DNA of 64,000 nt from CALOBA01 sp942491465 (lineage in GTDB: Bacteria > Pseudomonadota > Gammaproteobacteria > Chromatiales > Chromatiaceae): positions 88,174 through 152,173 of the forward strand of contig CALOBA010000002.1 of the NCBI GenBank assembly GCA_942491465.1, given 5' to 3'. The notes below the pieces were generated by a model. That model saw only the letters and a list, made by a program, of their open reading frames with translations, ran no database searches and had not been told where the DNA came from. How positions within the stretch are numbered: position 1 is the first letter of the stretch; each line of letters opens with the position of its first letter. This document shows positions 48,611 through 57,994 of the stretch, piece by piece. The position numbers and the translations under genes are program-made.

Positions 48611-48838
48611 ATGAGCACCGAAATCACCACCGCAGCGACCGCTGCCCCCGCCGCCAGCAACGGCAGCCTTGCCGCTGTCGGCACCGCCGCCAAGGCCTTC
48701 GTCCTCGCCCATCCCGTGAGCCTTTCCATCGCCGGCGGGGTCCTCCTAGGCGCTGGCGCCTACTGGGGTATCCAACGGCTGATGCGCAAGGACGCGGCCG
48801 AAGAGTCGGCCGGCACGGCCGCGCCCGCCACCGCCTAA
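48611..48838 (+). CDS. Small single-helix membrane protein
   Basis: 75 residues from ATG 48611, with GGAG 8 bp upstream. Ala/Thr-rich N-terminus, one membrane helix (VSLSIAGGVLLGAGAYWGI) and a short basic/acidic tail (RLMRKDAAEES). No family recognised. Divergent from the SPFH operon and possibly related to it. Confidence 0.6.
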   Translation: MSTEITTAATAAPAASNGSLAAVGTAAKAFVLAHPVSLSIAGGVLLGAGAYWGIQRLMRKDAAEESAGTAAPATA

Positions 48839-49083
48839 CCCCAATCTTCGCCCCGAATCCGAGCCCCGGATGAGGGGCAGCGGCACAATCGCCCTGTAGA
48901 CGGCGGAGGCGATGCGAACGTCCCCGGGTCGGTCGCACCGCTTCTTCGGCCGATGACAGCGCCGCCGTGGGCCCCATCGCGCCCGAACGACCAGACGCGA
49001 CGCCGCGGCGGCTGCCCCGGTGGTCCAGCCGCCACTAGACGACAACCTCCCCCCCGCGATACTCAGCGACAAGACGCCAGATC
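48839..49083. other. Intergenic region
   Basis: About 245 GC-rich bp. No gene, hairpin with T run or repeat recognised. Confidence 0.3.
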
Positions 49084-49986
49084 ATGATGCACCGTCCAAG
49101 TCTCATTCAATCGATGTCTAACAATCCCCGTCCTGCCATCAGCACCAGACCCCGCCGCCCCGCCGCGAGCACGCGCTGGATCGGCGCGACCCTGCTCGTC
49201 CTCACGACCACGATCAACGCCCAGCCCCCAGCGGAGCCTGTAGCGGTGGTCGCCGGGAGTTCCGCGGTGGGCGCCGATGCCAGCGGTAGCGAGGCATCTG
49301 CCAGGCTCTTTGCCGTCTATGACGTTCCCGACCCCGACGGCCCAAGGGTCTGGGAAGGCAATGCCCAGCTCGGCTACTTCGCCAGCTCCGGCAACAGCGA
49401 GACCAGCAACGTCAATGCCTCCGCGCTAGTCGCCTACACCAGCTTCCCGTGGCGACACTACTTCAGCGCTGAGGCGAACTTCGGCGAGAACGACGGCACC
49501 AGCAACACCGAGCGTTGGGCAGTGGGCTATAAACCCGAGTACTTCTTCTCACCGCGAACCTTCGCCTTCTTATTTCTCGGTTACGACCACGACAAATTTG
49601 CCGACGTCGACGCCCGCTACTCGGCGACCGTCGGCATCGGCCACGTCATTTGGCGCAACGACAACAACATCCTCATCGGCGAACTTGGCGCCGGCTACCG
49701 TCAGACCAACTACATCAGCGAAACCGAAGACAACGGCGAAGCCATTGGCCGCATCGCCCTCAACTACAGCGGTCGCATCACCCGCACCGTCAACTTCAAT
49801 CAGAACCTGACCACGCTGCTCGGCAGCCAGAATAATTACTTCGAATCGGTCACGGGTCTGCAGGTCTCCATGACCGATACCCTTGCGATCAGCCTGAACT
49901 ATACCGTCCAATACAACAGCTTCGTGCCCCCTGGTTTCGAGACTACCGACACCTTTACCAGCGTCAATCTGGTGGCGGCCTTTTGA
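49084..49986 (+). CDS. DUF481 (YdiY-like) outer-membrane beta-barrel protein
   Basis: 300 residues. Signal segment (WIGATLLVLTTTINA) at about 32-47. The mature part starts WEGNAQLGYFASSGNSETSNVNASALVAY and continues with alternating aromatic strands (YFSAEANFGENDGTSNTERW, YKPEYFFSPRTFAFLFLGYDHDKF, NILIGELGAGYRQTNY) ending VNLVAAF with a terminal Phe, the outer-membrane insertion signal. DUF481 proteins are salt- or stress-related barrels of unknown cargo. Confidence 0.9.
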   Translation: MMHRPSLIQSMSNNPRPAISTRPRRPAASTRWIGATLLVLTTTINAQPPAEPVAVVAGSSAVGADASGSEASARLFAVYDVPDPDGPRVWEGNAQLGYFASSGNSETSNVNASALVAYTSFPWRHYFSAEANFGENDGTSNTERWAVGYKPEYFFSPRTFAFLFLGYDHDKFADVDARYSATVGIGHVIWRNDNNILIGELGAGYRQTNYISETEDNGEAIGRIALNYSGRITRTVNFNQNLTTLLGSQNNYFESVTGLQVSMTDTLAISLNYTVQYNSFVPPGFETTDTFTSVNLVAAF

Positions 49987-50273
49987 CGACTGACCAGGGT
50001 CCGCGCCCCAGCCAGCCCAGCGCGACGGTCGCCGCGCCGCGCTGGCCGCGGCATCGCCGCCAGCAGCGCCTGCACGGCGCAGCGCTGCTCGGCGTGTCCT
50101 GTCTCGACGACTTTGCCGTCGTCGCACTGACTCGTCGCGGCTGGGCCAAGGGCGCCTTGGTGCTGGCGGGGGCCAAGGGCATCGCCGTTGGCGTCGCCAT
50201 CGGCGTTGCTGCGGGCATGCTCTGGCGGCACATCGGGCAGCGGCGTCATCGACCGCCGGACTCTGGCGCTTAG
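49983..50273 (+). CDS. Hypothetical protein, weakly supported
   Basis: TTG-started frame of 96 residues overlapping the DUF481 stop. Arg/Pro-rich N-terminus, a hydrophobic Gly-rich segment (VLAGAKGIAVGVAIGVAAGMLW) and a basic tail. Its stop is at the edge of the MITE fragment. Could be real or incidental. Confidence 0.3.
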   Translation: MTTDQGPRPSQPSATVAAPRWPRHRRQQRLHGAALLGVSCLDDFAVVALTRRGWAKGALVLAGAKGIAVGVAIGVAAGMLWRHIGQRRHRPPDSGA

Positions 50274-50310
50274 TCAAGGTTCAGAAACAAGTGGCGCAGA
50301 CGCAACCAAG
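50273..50310 (+). mobile_element. MITE fragment (left end only)
   Basis: GTCAAGGTTCAGAAACAAG continuing GTGGCGCAGACGCAACCA matches the left 38 bp of the element seen at 21.6 and 34.7 kb. The right half is missing. It supplies the stop codon (50281-50283) of the minus-strand GHMP kinase gene. Confidence 0.75.
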
Positions 50311-51390
50311 GTCCGCGCCTACCTCGTCGACACCGCGCTGCCCCTGCAGATGGTCGAAGGGGTGGAGGTCCAGCGCCATCTGCTGGCACTCGCGCTCGTC
50401 ACCGAACAGCGCGCTGCGCAGCAAGGGGTCAAGCAGCACTCGCAGCGTACGGGCCTGAAACGGCGTGCCCAGGTGCGCGACCTGCGCCTGCACATGGGCC
50501 AGGTCGTCGTCGGTTGCGGCGCCGGGCAACAGGAAGCCGCCGCAGGTGCCGCTGTGGGTGGCCAGGACGCCGAGCACGTCCATACGTGCCGCCTGCTCCA
50601 GCAGCCGGGCGAAGAATGCGTTGTCAGTGCGTGCAACGTGCAACTCGGTGGAGCGCAGCGCGCAGCGCGCGATGGCGGCGTCGTCGTGCTCGCGAAAGGC
50701 ATCGAGCACCTGCCCATGCAACAGGTCGTACGCGTCGAGCAGCGCTGGGCTGAAGGCCAGGTGCCGGTTGTAGGTCCCGGTGCAGACCTCGCCGCCACCG
50801 TCCACCGCAAGGATACGGAAGTCCGGAATGTAGTCCAGACGCTCCAGTAGGCGCCCCTGGCGGTGGTTGTAGACGACGCACATGGGATAGTGCAGCGCGT
50901 CGTGGGGCTCGATGGTCGCGAACAGCCGCGAGATAAAGGCGTCACTGACGACGACGCCGAACAGTTCCTGGCAGGCGCGCACCACCGCCAGCATGTCCGC
51001 CGTGCTGGAGCTGAGCCCCTTGCCGATGGGGATGTCGCGCTCCAACTCGACGCGCAGCCGCAACCCGCGGTCCTGCCCGAGCAGGCGCAGCATCTCGGTG
51101 GCGACGCGGCGCGACTTTTCCAGCGGCGCCTCGACCACCGACGGGCCGTCCGCGGGCTCGCACCGCACCCGGCAGTGGCACCACATATCAACCGGGATCG
51201 TGACCAGAAAATCCTCGCCATCAGCGCGGCGTCCCTGGACGATCTCCCCGAAGCTCGCGAAGGACTTGCCCTGTCCGATGCCGCGGTGAGGCTCAGCCGC
51301 ACATGATCGCGGGCTTGGGGCGTGGGCGGTCGCGCCGATGGCGGCGTCGGCATGGTCGCATAGTAAAGGGCTGTTCAATGCCTCAAGCAT
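50281..51390 (-). CDS. PduX-like GHMP kinase (putative L-threonine kinase)
   Basis: 369 residues. GHMP signatures: SFGEIVQGRRADGEDFLVTIPVD, RDIPIGKGLSSSTADMLAVV (phosphate-binding Gly/Ser loop), THSGTCGGFLL (third motif). This matches the PduX/CobD-associated L-threonine kinases that make O-phospho-L-threonine for cobalamin. The C-terminal ~20 residues (VDEVGADLGCVCATCF) are encoded by the truncated MITE, so the native C-terminus has been replaced. It could belong with the decayed B12 genes or with the amino-acid cluster to its right. Confidence 0.8.
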   Translation of the reverse strand: MLEALNSPLLCDHADAAIGATAHAPSPRSCAAEPHRGIGQGKSFASFGEIVQGRRADGEDFLVTIPVDMWCHCRVRCEPADGPSVVEAPLEKSRRVATEMLRLLGQDRGLRLRVELERDIPIGKGLSSSTADMLAVVRACQELFGVVVSDAFISRLFATIEPHDALHYPMCVVYNHRQGRLLERLDYIPDFRILAVDGGGEVCTGTYNRHLAFSPALLDAYDLLHGQVLDAFREHDDAAIARCALRSTELHVARTDNAFFARLLEQAARMDVLGVLATHSGTCGGFLLPGAATDDDLAHVQAQVAHLGTPFQARTLRVLLDPLLRSALFGDERECQQMALDLHPFDHLQGQRGVDEVGADLGCVCATCF

Positions 51391-51432
51391 GGGGGCTTCC
51401 CGGCTGTCTTTGTCATGGGACGTTGCATGATG

Positions 51433-51525
51433 CTACAGGAGGTGCTTCTTCAGCACCTTGCCGAGGGGGCTGCGAGGGCTCTCGCTGCGCTGCTCGATGA
51501 CGTGCGGCACCTTTCTGAGGGTGCG
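51433..51525 (-). pseudogene. C-terminal scrap of an acyl-CoA synthetase
   Basis: On the minus strand: LRKVPHVIEQRSESPRSPLG then KVLKKHLL and a stop. This is the end of an AMP-dependent synthetase/ligase, including the catalytic Lys region (SPLGKVLKK). About 30 codons remain. The rest is gone. Confidence 0.6.
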
Positions 51526-51533
51526 ATGCCGGA

Positions 51534-51977
51534 ATGTTGCGCCGCTCGTCGCGGCTCGGCGCCGACGAGCGCGGCCAGTGCGGTCTGATCCAGCGCGGCG
51601 ACCGTCACCTGCTGCGATTGATCGAGGACCTGCTCGACAACGCCGTCAAGTACACCGATGCCGGCGGCGTCGGGCTCCATGCGGCGCTTGATTCGGCAGC
51701 ACCGCAGGGGGCTCGCCGTCGACACCGTCGAGACGGCCGCAGCGGCCCTCGCCGTCGCCCGGCAGCGCGCGCCGGACCTGGTGATTGCGGACCTGCGCAT
51801 GCCCGATACCTGCGGCTATGCGGCCACCTGGCAGCTGCGCGAGGCCCTGGGTCGTCCGGCCCTGCCCGCCATCGCCGCTGCCGGCAGGCCCGCGCCCTAA
51901 TCGAGCGCATCGACGCCGAGCCGGACGCGGACGCCCCGTTGGCGGCACTTCAGCGGCTGCTCGCGGATGCCGAATAG
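51534..51977 (+). pseudogene. Scrambled remnant of a 7TMR-type hybrid histidine kinase
   Basis: Short pieces appear in the order of the intact kinase at 14-17 kb but with large internal deletions and frame changes: RLGADERGQCGLIQRGDRHLLRLIEDLL (post-H-box), LLDNAVKYTDAGGVGLHAALD (N-box), DTVETAAAALAVARQRAPDLVIADLRMPDTCGYA (receiver) and ALIERIDAEPDADAPLAALQRLLADAE (C-terminal module). A whole kinase has been reduced to about 440 bp by at least three deletions. Confidence 0.8.
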
Positions 51978-51989
51978 CCCTTGCCGTCC

Positions 51990-52133
51990 CGTCTGAAGTA
52001 TCCATTGTACGTGCCGATCAAATTCATCGAGCATGCGCATCCCGAGCTCGTCTTGCTCGAACTCATAGTAGTCAACTGCATCATCAATCTCCTTATGCGC
52101 CTGTTGCCGTATGACGGCCTTCATTGCGGACAT
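51990..52133 (-). pseudogene. ParE-like toxin fragment
   Basis: From ATG 52133: MKAVIRQQAHKEIDDAVDYYEFEQDELGMRMLDEFDRHVQWILQ, the N-terminal helices of ParE/RelE toxins (YY...LG..FLDE). After that the typical C-terminal strands are missing and the frame drifts into Arg-rich sequence over the kinase debris. Probably inactive. Confidence 0.6.
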
Positions 52134-52261
52134 GGGGCTCTGATCTTGGCTAGCGCTTCGCCGTAATCGATGCCTCTTGCTGTTCCCTCCTTCACCGAAC
52201 GGACTCGATCGGCGCTCTCCAATTCCCAAAGCGAATCGATATCGTCCGAGTCCGACGGGTG
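52121..52261 (-). pseudogene. Antitoxin C-terminal fragment
   Basis: DIDSLWELESADRVRSVKEGTARGIDYGEALAKIRA ends at 52121, overlapping the start of the ParE-like frame by a few codons, the usual antitoxin-toxin order. The N-terminal DNA-binding part is not recognisable. Confidence 0.5.
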
Positions 52262-52884
52262 ACTGTCCAGAAAAGAAGAACTTGCGCAGCGACGCAGAGG
52301 GCCGCTCGTTGCTGGTCGAAACCACGACTCGGCCTTCCACAGGGCTCCGCTGTGTGCTGTCGCGGTCCAAACGCTCCGCGCTTGGCACCGCGGGTGATCA
52401 AGTTCGGAACGGGAAACTGCGGCAATCATTGGCGTACACGGAGAAAACGTAGTCTGTCCCTGAACTATCCCCTCGTTCCGCGCTGCGGCCGAGCCTGCAT
52501 CTGCGGATTCCACTGTGCGACGCTGGACATCCGTTGCAGCGCTGCCGGAACCTCCTGAGCGAAGCGCAGACCCGAGCGCCTGAGGGCGCGGCACTGCGGC
52601 GCGCGGGTTGGCCGCTGGCGCTTGGCTGACACAACAATTTGTTTGGCAAAGCGCAACCCCGGATCTGGTAAGCGCTACCCAAATCGTTATCATGCGGGCT
52701 TCGACCAGTGAGCTTGAAGGGCGCTGGGCTTGGATATTCATGGCAAGCGCCGTTGCGACACCTGCTGCCTTCTTCCGAGGACACAATCGGTTCATCTTGC
52801 GGGTTGGCGCTGCGCCATGATCATTCGCTCAGCCGCCACCCCAACAGCCGCAGACTCTGATCAACAGCCTCAGACCCTGATCAC
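52262..52884. other. Region of about 620 bp with no recognised gene
   Basis: Base composition is noticeably less GC-rich than in neighbouring genes. Small frames here lack Shine-Dalgarno sites and family patterns. It looks like degraded foreign or intergenic DNA before the amino-acid gene cluster. A promoter for the 52.9 kb gene probably lies at its right end. Confidence 0.45.
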
Positions 52885-53826
52885 ATGTTAGTTACTCACA
52901 CAGACGCATCCCGGTCGTCGCGCGCAGACAGGCCGACCGCGCACGATGTGGTGCTCGCCACCGGGGAGACGCTGCGCGTGTCTAACGGTTCCTTTGCCGC
53001 GACCATCACCGAGGGGCTGCAGCCGGCCATGCTGGCGGCGCTGGCCGAGGGCAGCGTCCCAGCGCTGTGCATGACCGATGCCGTCGATCCGGCCTGGTGT
53101 GACTACGTCTCGGAGCGATTTGCGCAGCACCCGGCAACCAAGCGTGAGGGCGTGACGCCGCCCATCTACTCCATGGGATCGCACCTCTATTCCTGGCCGA
53201 AGGGCCAGACCGCGGCCTACTTCCGGGATATCGAGGCGCGCAACGCGGCGATCGCCAGCGTGCTGCCGGACGGCCATGATCCGATCGTTGCCTTCCTGCG
53301 GGACGCCTGCGCCATGAGTCAGGCCAAGCTGGAATATCTCTCCAGCGACGGCGCCAGTGTGCGGCACGGCGCACTGCGGCGCTGGGGCGACGGCTCGCGT
53401 GCGTCCCAAGCCGAGCGCTGCTACTTCGCGGTGCCGCACGAAGACTACGTGGAGACCAATGCCGATCATGGCCACCTGGATCAGCTTCGCAAAGCTGATA
53501 ACGTCTACAGCATCATCTTGTGCATCGACGCCGTCGCCGACAAGGAACCGGAGACCATCGTCTGGAACCGTCGTCTGACCCTGGACGAGGTCCGCGACCC
53601 CGGCAACCGGCACCCCTGGGCCTCCTACGGGTACAATGAGACCCTGCTCGAAGGCGTCGACGCCCTGTCGCTGCGTTTGAAAAAGGGCGATGCCGCAATC
53701 ATTCCCGCCCACAATGTCCACTCCGTTGTCGGCTTTCCTGGGTTTCGACGTTGTACTTACATGGCCTTCTTCCATTTCGTCGGCAGACGGTCGGGCGGAT
53801 TCGACAAGCTGATCTTTCGCACCTGA
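52885..53826 (+). CDS. 2-oxoglutarate/Fe(II)-dependent oxygenase-like protein
   Basis: 313 residues. HED at residues 185-187 (CYFAVPHEDYVET), a distal His279 (IIPAHNVHSVVGF) and Arg288 or Arg289 (FRRCTYMAFFHF) form the H-x-D...H...R set of non-heme iron 2OG dioxygenases on a double-stranded beta helix. Asp is present, so a hydroxylase is more likely than a halogenase. Substrate unknown; neighbours suggest a free or modified amino acid. First gene of the plus-strand set, about 80 bp before the AlaX-like gene. Confidence 0.65.
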   Translation: MLVTHTDASRSSRADRPTAHDVVLATGETLRVSNGSFAATITEGLQPAMLAALAEGSVPALCMTDAVDPAWCDYVSERFAQHPATKREGVTPPIYSMGSHLYSWPKGQTAAYFRDIEARNAAIASVLPDGHDPIVAFLRDACAMSQAKLEYLSSDGASVRHGALRRWGDGSRASQAERCYFAVPHEDYVETNADHGHLDQLRKADNVYSIILCIDAVADKEPETIVWNRRLTLDEVRDPGNRHPWASYGYNETLLEGVDALSLRLKKGDAAIIPAHNVHSVVGFPGFRRCTYMAFFHFVGRRSGGFDKLIFRT

Positions 53827-53905
53827 TCGCGCATCGCCTGACCTCGCATCATTCGAGCCTCCGCATCCGCCTCCATCCGATCAACCATCAGCCAAACCGC
53901 GCGCT

Positions 53906-54646
53906 ATGACGAATACCATCCTGCAGTATCTGGACGACACCTACATCGACACCGGCGAGGCCAAGCTGCTCCGCACGGGCCAGGACGATCGCGGCAGCTA
54001 TGTCGTTTTGGACCAGACCGTCTTTTATCCCCAAGGCGGCGGCCAGCCGGCGGACATGGGCTCGATCAGCACCGGCACGGTGGACATGGCCGTGAGCTTC
54101 GTCGGCTTCGACAACGGCGAGGTGCTGCACTACCTGGCGGAGGCGCCGAGCGAGCCCGATGCCTTGGTCCGACAATCCTGCGCGCTTCGGGTGGACAAGG
54201 CGCGCCGGCTGCACCACGCCCGGCTGCACACCGCCGGCCATGTGATCTCCAGCCTCGTCGATGCCCGGCGCGGCCCGCTGCGGGCGGTGAAGGGTTTCCA
54301 CTTCCCCGACGGCCCCTACGTGGAATTCGAGGGCAAGCTGGAGGAGGCGTCGGACGCATTCCTGGCCGGGCTGCAGGCCGAGATCGATGCGCTGCTCGCC
54401 GAGGCGCCGCCGGTGACCGCGGCCACGGTGACCTACGACGAGCTCAAGGCGCGCTGCTGGAGCGTGCCGTCCTACCTACCCCAAGACAAGCCCCTGCGGG
54501 TGGTCACCATCGGCGCGCTGGACCCGGTGCCCTGCGGCGGCACCCATCTGGCGAGTCTGGCCGAGATCGACACCATCACCGTGCTCAAGATCAAGAGCAA
54601 GAAGGGCAACACCAAGATCAGCTACCAGGTGGGCGGCGAGGCCTGA
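53906..54646 (+). CDS. AlaX-type alanyl-tRNA editing hydrolase
   Basis: 246 residues. DQTVFYPQGGGQPADMGSI (start of the editing fold), RLHHARLHTAGHVISSL with the HxxxH zinc ligands, and PCGGTHLASLAEI with Cys and His ligands are diagnostic. AlaX proteins cleave Ser-, Gly- or other mis-acylated tRNA-Ala. In this cluster it could protect the cell from an amino acid analogue made or handled by its neighbours, an inference. Confidence 0.9.
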   Translation: MTNTILQYLDDTYIDTGEAKLLRTGQDDRGSYVVLDQTVFYPQGGGQPADMGSISTGTVDMAVSFVGFDNGEVLHYLAEAPSEPDALVRQSCALRVDKARRLHHARLHTAGHVISSLVDARRGPLRAVKGFHFPDGPYVEFEGKLEEASDAFLAGLQAEIDALLAEAPPVTAATVTYDELKARCWSVPSYLPQDKPLRVVTIGALDPVPCGGTHLASLAEIDTITVLKIKSKKGNTKISYQVGGEA

Positions 54647-54712
54647 TCGGGCCGCCGACGGCGACACCACCCATCGAGCAACCCATCGAGCAATCAAGCG
54701 AGAAAGCACACC

Positions 54713-55465
54713 ATGTTGGACAAGATCCTTGCCGTCTGGGGCACGCCGCGGACCCGATCAACGGCGTTTCTGTGGATGATGAAGCAGCGCGGCGACTTCC
54801 ATACCTTCCATGAGCCCTTCGGCAAGTCCTTCTATCTCAGCGAGGACCGCAGGAGCGACCGGGCGAGCGACCAGCCGCAGCAGGCCGAACTGAACTATCA
54901 GGCGATCCTGGAGATGCTTGAATCCCACATCGGCGAGCGCTCGGTGTTCATGAAGGACCTGACCTACCACGTCGCAGGCATGTGCGACGCCGCGTTCATG
55001 TCCCATTTCCACAACACCTTCCTGATTCGGGACCCGGCCAAGACCTTGCCGTCGCTCTATGCGCTGCTGCCCGACTTCCGCGACGACGAGGTCGGCTACG
55101 ACACCCAATACGCGATGTACCAAACCGCGCTCGCGGCTGGCGACGGCGAGCCGCCGGTCATCATCGACGCCGACGACCTGGCCGACCACCCAGAGGCCGT
55201 CATCCGCGCCTTCTGCGAGCGCGTCGGCATCCCCTTCATCGCCGAGGCGCTGCAGTGGGACAACATCCCCCGGTCCGAGAAGATCACCTGGTGGATCGGC
55301 GGCGATGAGCACCACGACAACCTCAAGGCCAGCACCGGCTTTCGCACCAACCGGTTCAAGGACTACGTCAATGTCGCTGACGTGCCCAAGCTGGCCCGAA
55401 CCTACGACGAGTGCCTGCCGTTTTATCAAAAGCTTCATGCCGAGCGGTTGCAGGTCGCATCCTGA
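54713..55465 (+). CDS. Sulfotransferase-family protein
   Basis: 250 residues. AVWGTPRTRSTAFLWMM near the N-terminus is the 5'-phosphosulfate loop (TPRSGST type), and FLIRDPAKTLPSLYAL is the 3'-phosphate motif of PAPS-dependent sulfotransferases. FHEPFG and MKDLTYHVAG are typical of the small bacterial (amino-alcohol/branched-chain) group. It may sulfate a hydroxyl, possibly one introduced by the upstream oxygenase. The next gene begins 27 bp later. Confidence 0.8.
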   Translation: MLDKILAVWGTPRTRSTAFLWMMKQRGDFHTFHEPFGKSFYLSEDRRSDRASDQPQQAELNYQAILEMLESHIGERSVFMKDLTYHVAGMCDAAFMSHFHNTFLIRDPAKTLPSLYALLPDFRDDEVGYDTQYAMYQTALAAGDGEPPVIIDADDLADHPEAVIRAFCERVGIPFIAEALQWDNIPRSEKITWWIGGDEHHDNLKASTGFRTNRFKDYVNVADVPKLARTYDECLPFYQKLHAERLQVAS

Positions 55466-55491
55466 TTCGGCGCCATCTCGAGGATCCAGCC

Positions 55492-56583
55492 GTGCAACAC
55501 TTCCCGACGGAATCGACGCTCGACCACCTGTGCAAGCCCTCGCTGGTGCGTCTTCAGCCCAACCTCTACGCGGCCAAGTTCGATCTGATGAAGATCGTGC
55601 CGGCGCGCCACATCGTCGAGGATGCCCTAGCCACCGGCAAGCTCAAGCCTGGCGGTCTGGTGGTCGAGAGCAGCTCCGGCACCTTTGCGCTCGGTCTCGC
55701 GCAGGTGTGCACAACATTGGGGCTCAAGCTCACCCTCAAGACCGGTCCTCTGGAGCCCATTGTGGAGTGGCGTCTGCGCAACTTGGGCGCTCATATCGAT
55801 ACGGTCACCTGCGCTGCCGGAAACCTGCGAGAGATGCAGGAGCAGCGCTTCGAGATGGTGCGCAAGACCCTCAGAGAGGTTCCGGGATCGTTTTGGACGA
55901 GACAGCACGACAACCCCCTGCACCCGGCCGGCTACGGCACCGCCGCCCGAGCCATCGGTGCCGAGTTGGGCAAGGTCGACATCCTCGTTGGCACTGTCGG
56001 TAGCGGGGGCTCCCTATGCGGCTTTGCCCGGCCGTTGCGTGAGGCCAATCCCGATCTTACCGTGGTGGCGGTGGACCACAACATGTCGGCCTGTTTCGGC
56101 CTGACCTCGGAGCGGGTCTATCCGCTCTGCGAGGAACAATGGCTGACGCTGTTGGGCATGGGCTCCGACATCGTTTTCCCCAATGTCTGTCATCGCGAGT
56201 GCGACGAGGTCCACTGGGTTCCCATCGCGCAGATGATCAACAGCATCCATGAGCTGCATCGCACGACCGGGCTCCTGGTTGGGCCGACCTCCGGCGCCGC
56301 ACTCTCCGTGGCGCAGTGGATGGTGCGCAATCATCCGCACAGCACCGTGTTGACGATCCTTCCGGATCATGGGGTTCGTTATATCGACACGGTCTACAAC
56401 CCGGCCTGGTTGGACCAGCGCCGCGACGAGCTGGCACGAACCTGGTCGGAGCCGGTGCGCTGCGATACGCCCACTGAGGTGGCCGGGGAATGGACCTGGT
56501 TGCCCTGGCAACGCCGCAGCTACGACGAGGTCTGCGGGCATCCACTGGCGCACCGGGAATCCCGCGCCGGCGCGGATGGCTGA
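55492..56583 (+). CDS. Cysteine-synthase-like PLP enzyme
   Basis: 363 residues from GTG 55492, with GAGG about 10 bp upstream. Fold type II PLP pattern: LYAAKFDLMKIVPARHIVEDAL (Lys region), VVESSSGTFALGLAQVCTTLGL (Asn/Ser-Gly-Thr loop equivalent), GTVGSGGSLCGF (phosphate loop), GPTSGAALSVAQWM. The usual NPxxSxKDR around the Schiff-base Lys is changed to FDLMKIVPAR, so the substrate probably differs from O-acetylserine. Suits beta-replacement or elimination on an activated Ser/Thr-like amino acid. Confidence 0.8.
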   Translation: MQHFPTESTLDHLCKPSLVRLQPNLYAAKFDLMKIVPARHIVEDALATGKLKPGGLVVESSSGTFALGLAQVCTTLGLKLTLKTGPLEPIVEWRLRNLGAHIDTVTCAAGNLREMQEQRFEMVRKTLREVPGSFWTRQHDNPLHPAGYGTAARAIGAELGKVDILVGTVGSGGSLCGFARPLREANPDLTVVAVDHNMSACFGLTSERVYPLCEEQWLTLLGMGSDIVFPNVCHRECDEVHWVPIAQMINSIHELHRTTGLLVGPTSGAALSVAQWMVRNHPHSTVLTILPDHGVRYIDTVYNPAWLDQRRDELARTWSEPVRCDTPTEVAGEWTWLPWQRRSYDEVCGHPLAHRESRAGADG

Positions 56584-56601
56584 TGGTCTAACGGGGGCAC
56601 T

Positions 56602-57404
56602 ATGAGCGACGACGCACTGACATCCAGAACCCGTGTTCCGCATGCATTGGAAGTGGTCTTGAATGGGCCGGTTGGGCCGCAACGGTTGCGCGAAGACACG
56701 GTCGTCATCGACGCGGACGGTTGGTATCGCACCATCACCCCCGCGGCAGCCTTTTCCACCCTCAACGACATCTTGTTCTGTAGGCTCGACAGGCACAACA
56801 CTGAGCGGCAGGTGGATGCGATCATTGCCGAGTATCACGACCGCGGGCTGCCACTGACCTGGAGTGTCTATCCCTGGACACAGCCTGCCAACCTAGGCGA
56901 ACTGTTGTTGGCCCGTGGTGCCGCGGCGATGAATGTTCGCGCCTACCTGGGGAGCACTTCGCTGCCCCTGGAGGTTGTTGACGGCGTCGAGGTTGAGCGG
57001 GTCGATCCCAACGTACCGGGAGCCTTTGACGCCTTCTTCGATATCCTCGCTTCGGGATACAGCATGTCCGCCGACGAAGAGGCCTTTCGCCGCAGCCGCT
57101 ATCGTCAATTGTCCAGCGGGACCGATCCGGTGATGCAGCTCCATGTTGCCCGTTGCGATGGCGAATACGCGGGTTGTGCTGGCGTGATGATCAAAGAAGA
57201 CTCCGCACATTTGACCACCGCGAGCGTGCTGCCGGCGTTCCAGGGTCGGGGTGTCCTGCAATCGTTGACGGCATCACAGCTCACCGCCTTGCGCGACCTG
57301 GACATCCCGATTGCGGATGGCCATGCCAATGACCTATCGGCATTTTGGATCCAGCGTTTCGGATTTGACCTGATCTTTGCCTATCGCATCTATGAAATGA
57401 AGCC

Positions 57405-57420
<16 letters not shown>
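56602..57420 (+). CDS. GNAT-family N-acetyltransferase
   Basis: 272 residues. N-terminal half is a degenerate GNAT-like lobe. The C-terminal half has the acyl-CoA loop (TTASVLPAFQGRGVLQSLTASQL) and the final HANDLSAFWIQRFGFDLIFAYRIYEM strand. The last codons (NQK stop) lie in the conserved border of the hexamer-array element, so the native end may have been altered by its insertion. Likely acylates an amino group on the pathway intermediate. 18 bp after the PLP gene. Confidence 0.85.
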
Positions 57421-57472
<52 letters not shown>

Positions 57473-57480
57473 AATACAAA

Positions 57481-57924
<444 letters not shown>

Positions 57925-57994
57925 TCGTGCTATGGAGTTGTTTAACTTGTTAGTGAATCGTTACTAACCCTACCTACCTTCGGAATTCCGCAAC

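Noticed and set aside
52262..52884. Integron attC or small gene cassette in the lower-GC stretch
   Set aside because: No core-site pair or integrase was found, and no convincing coding frame.
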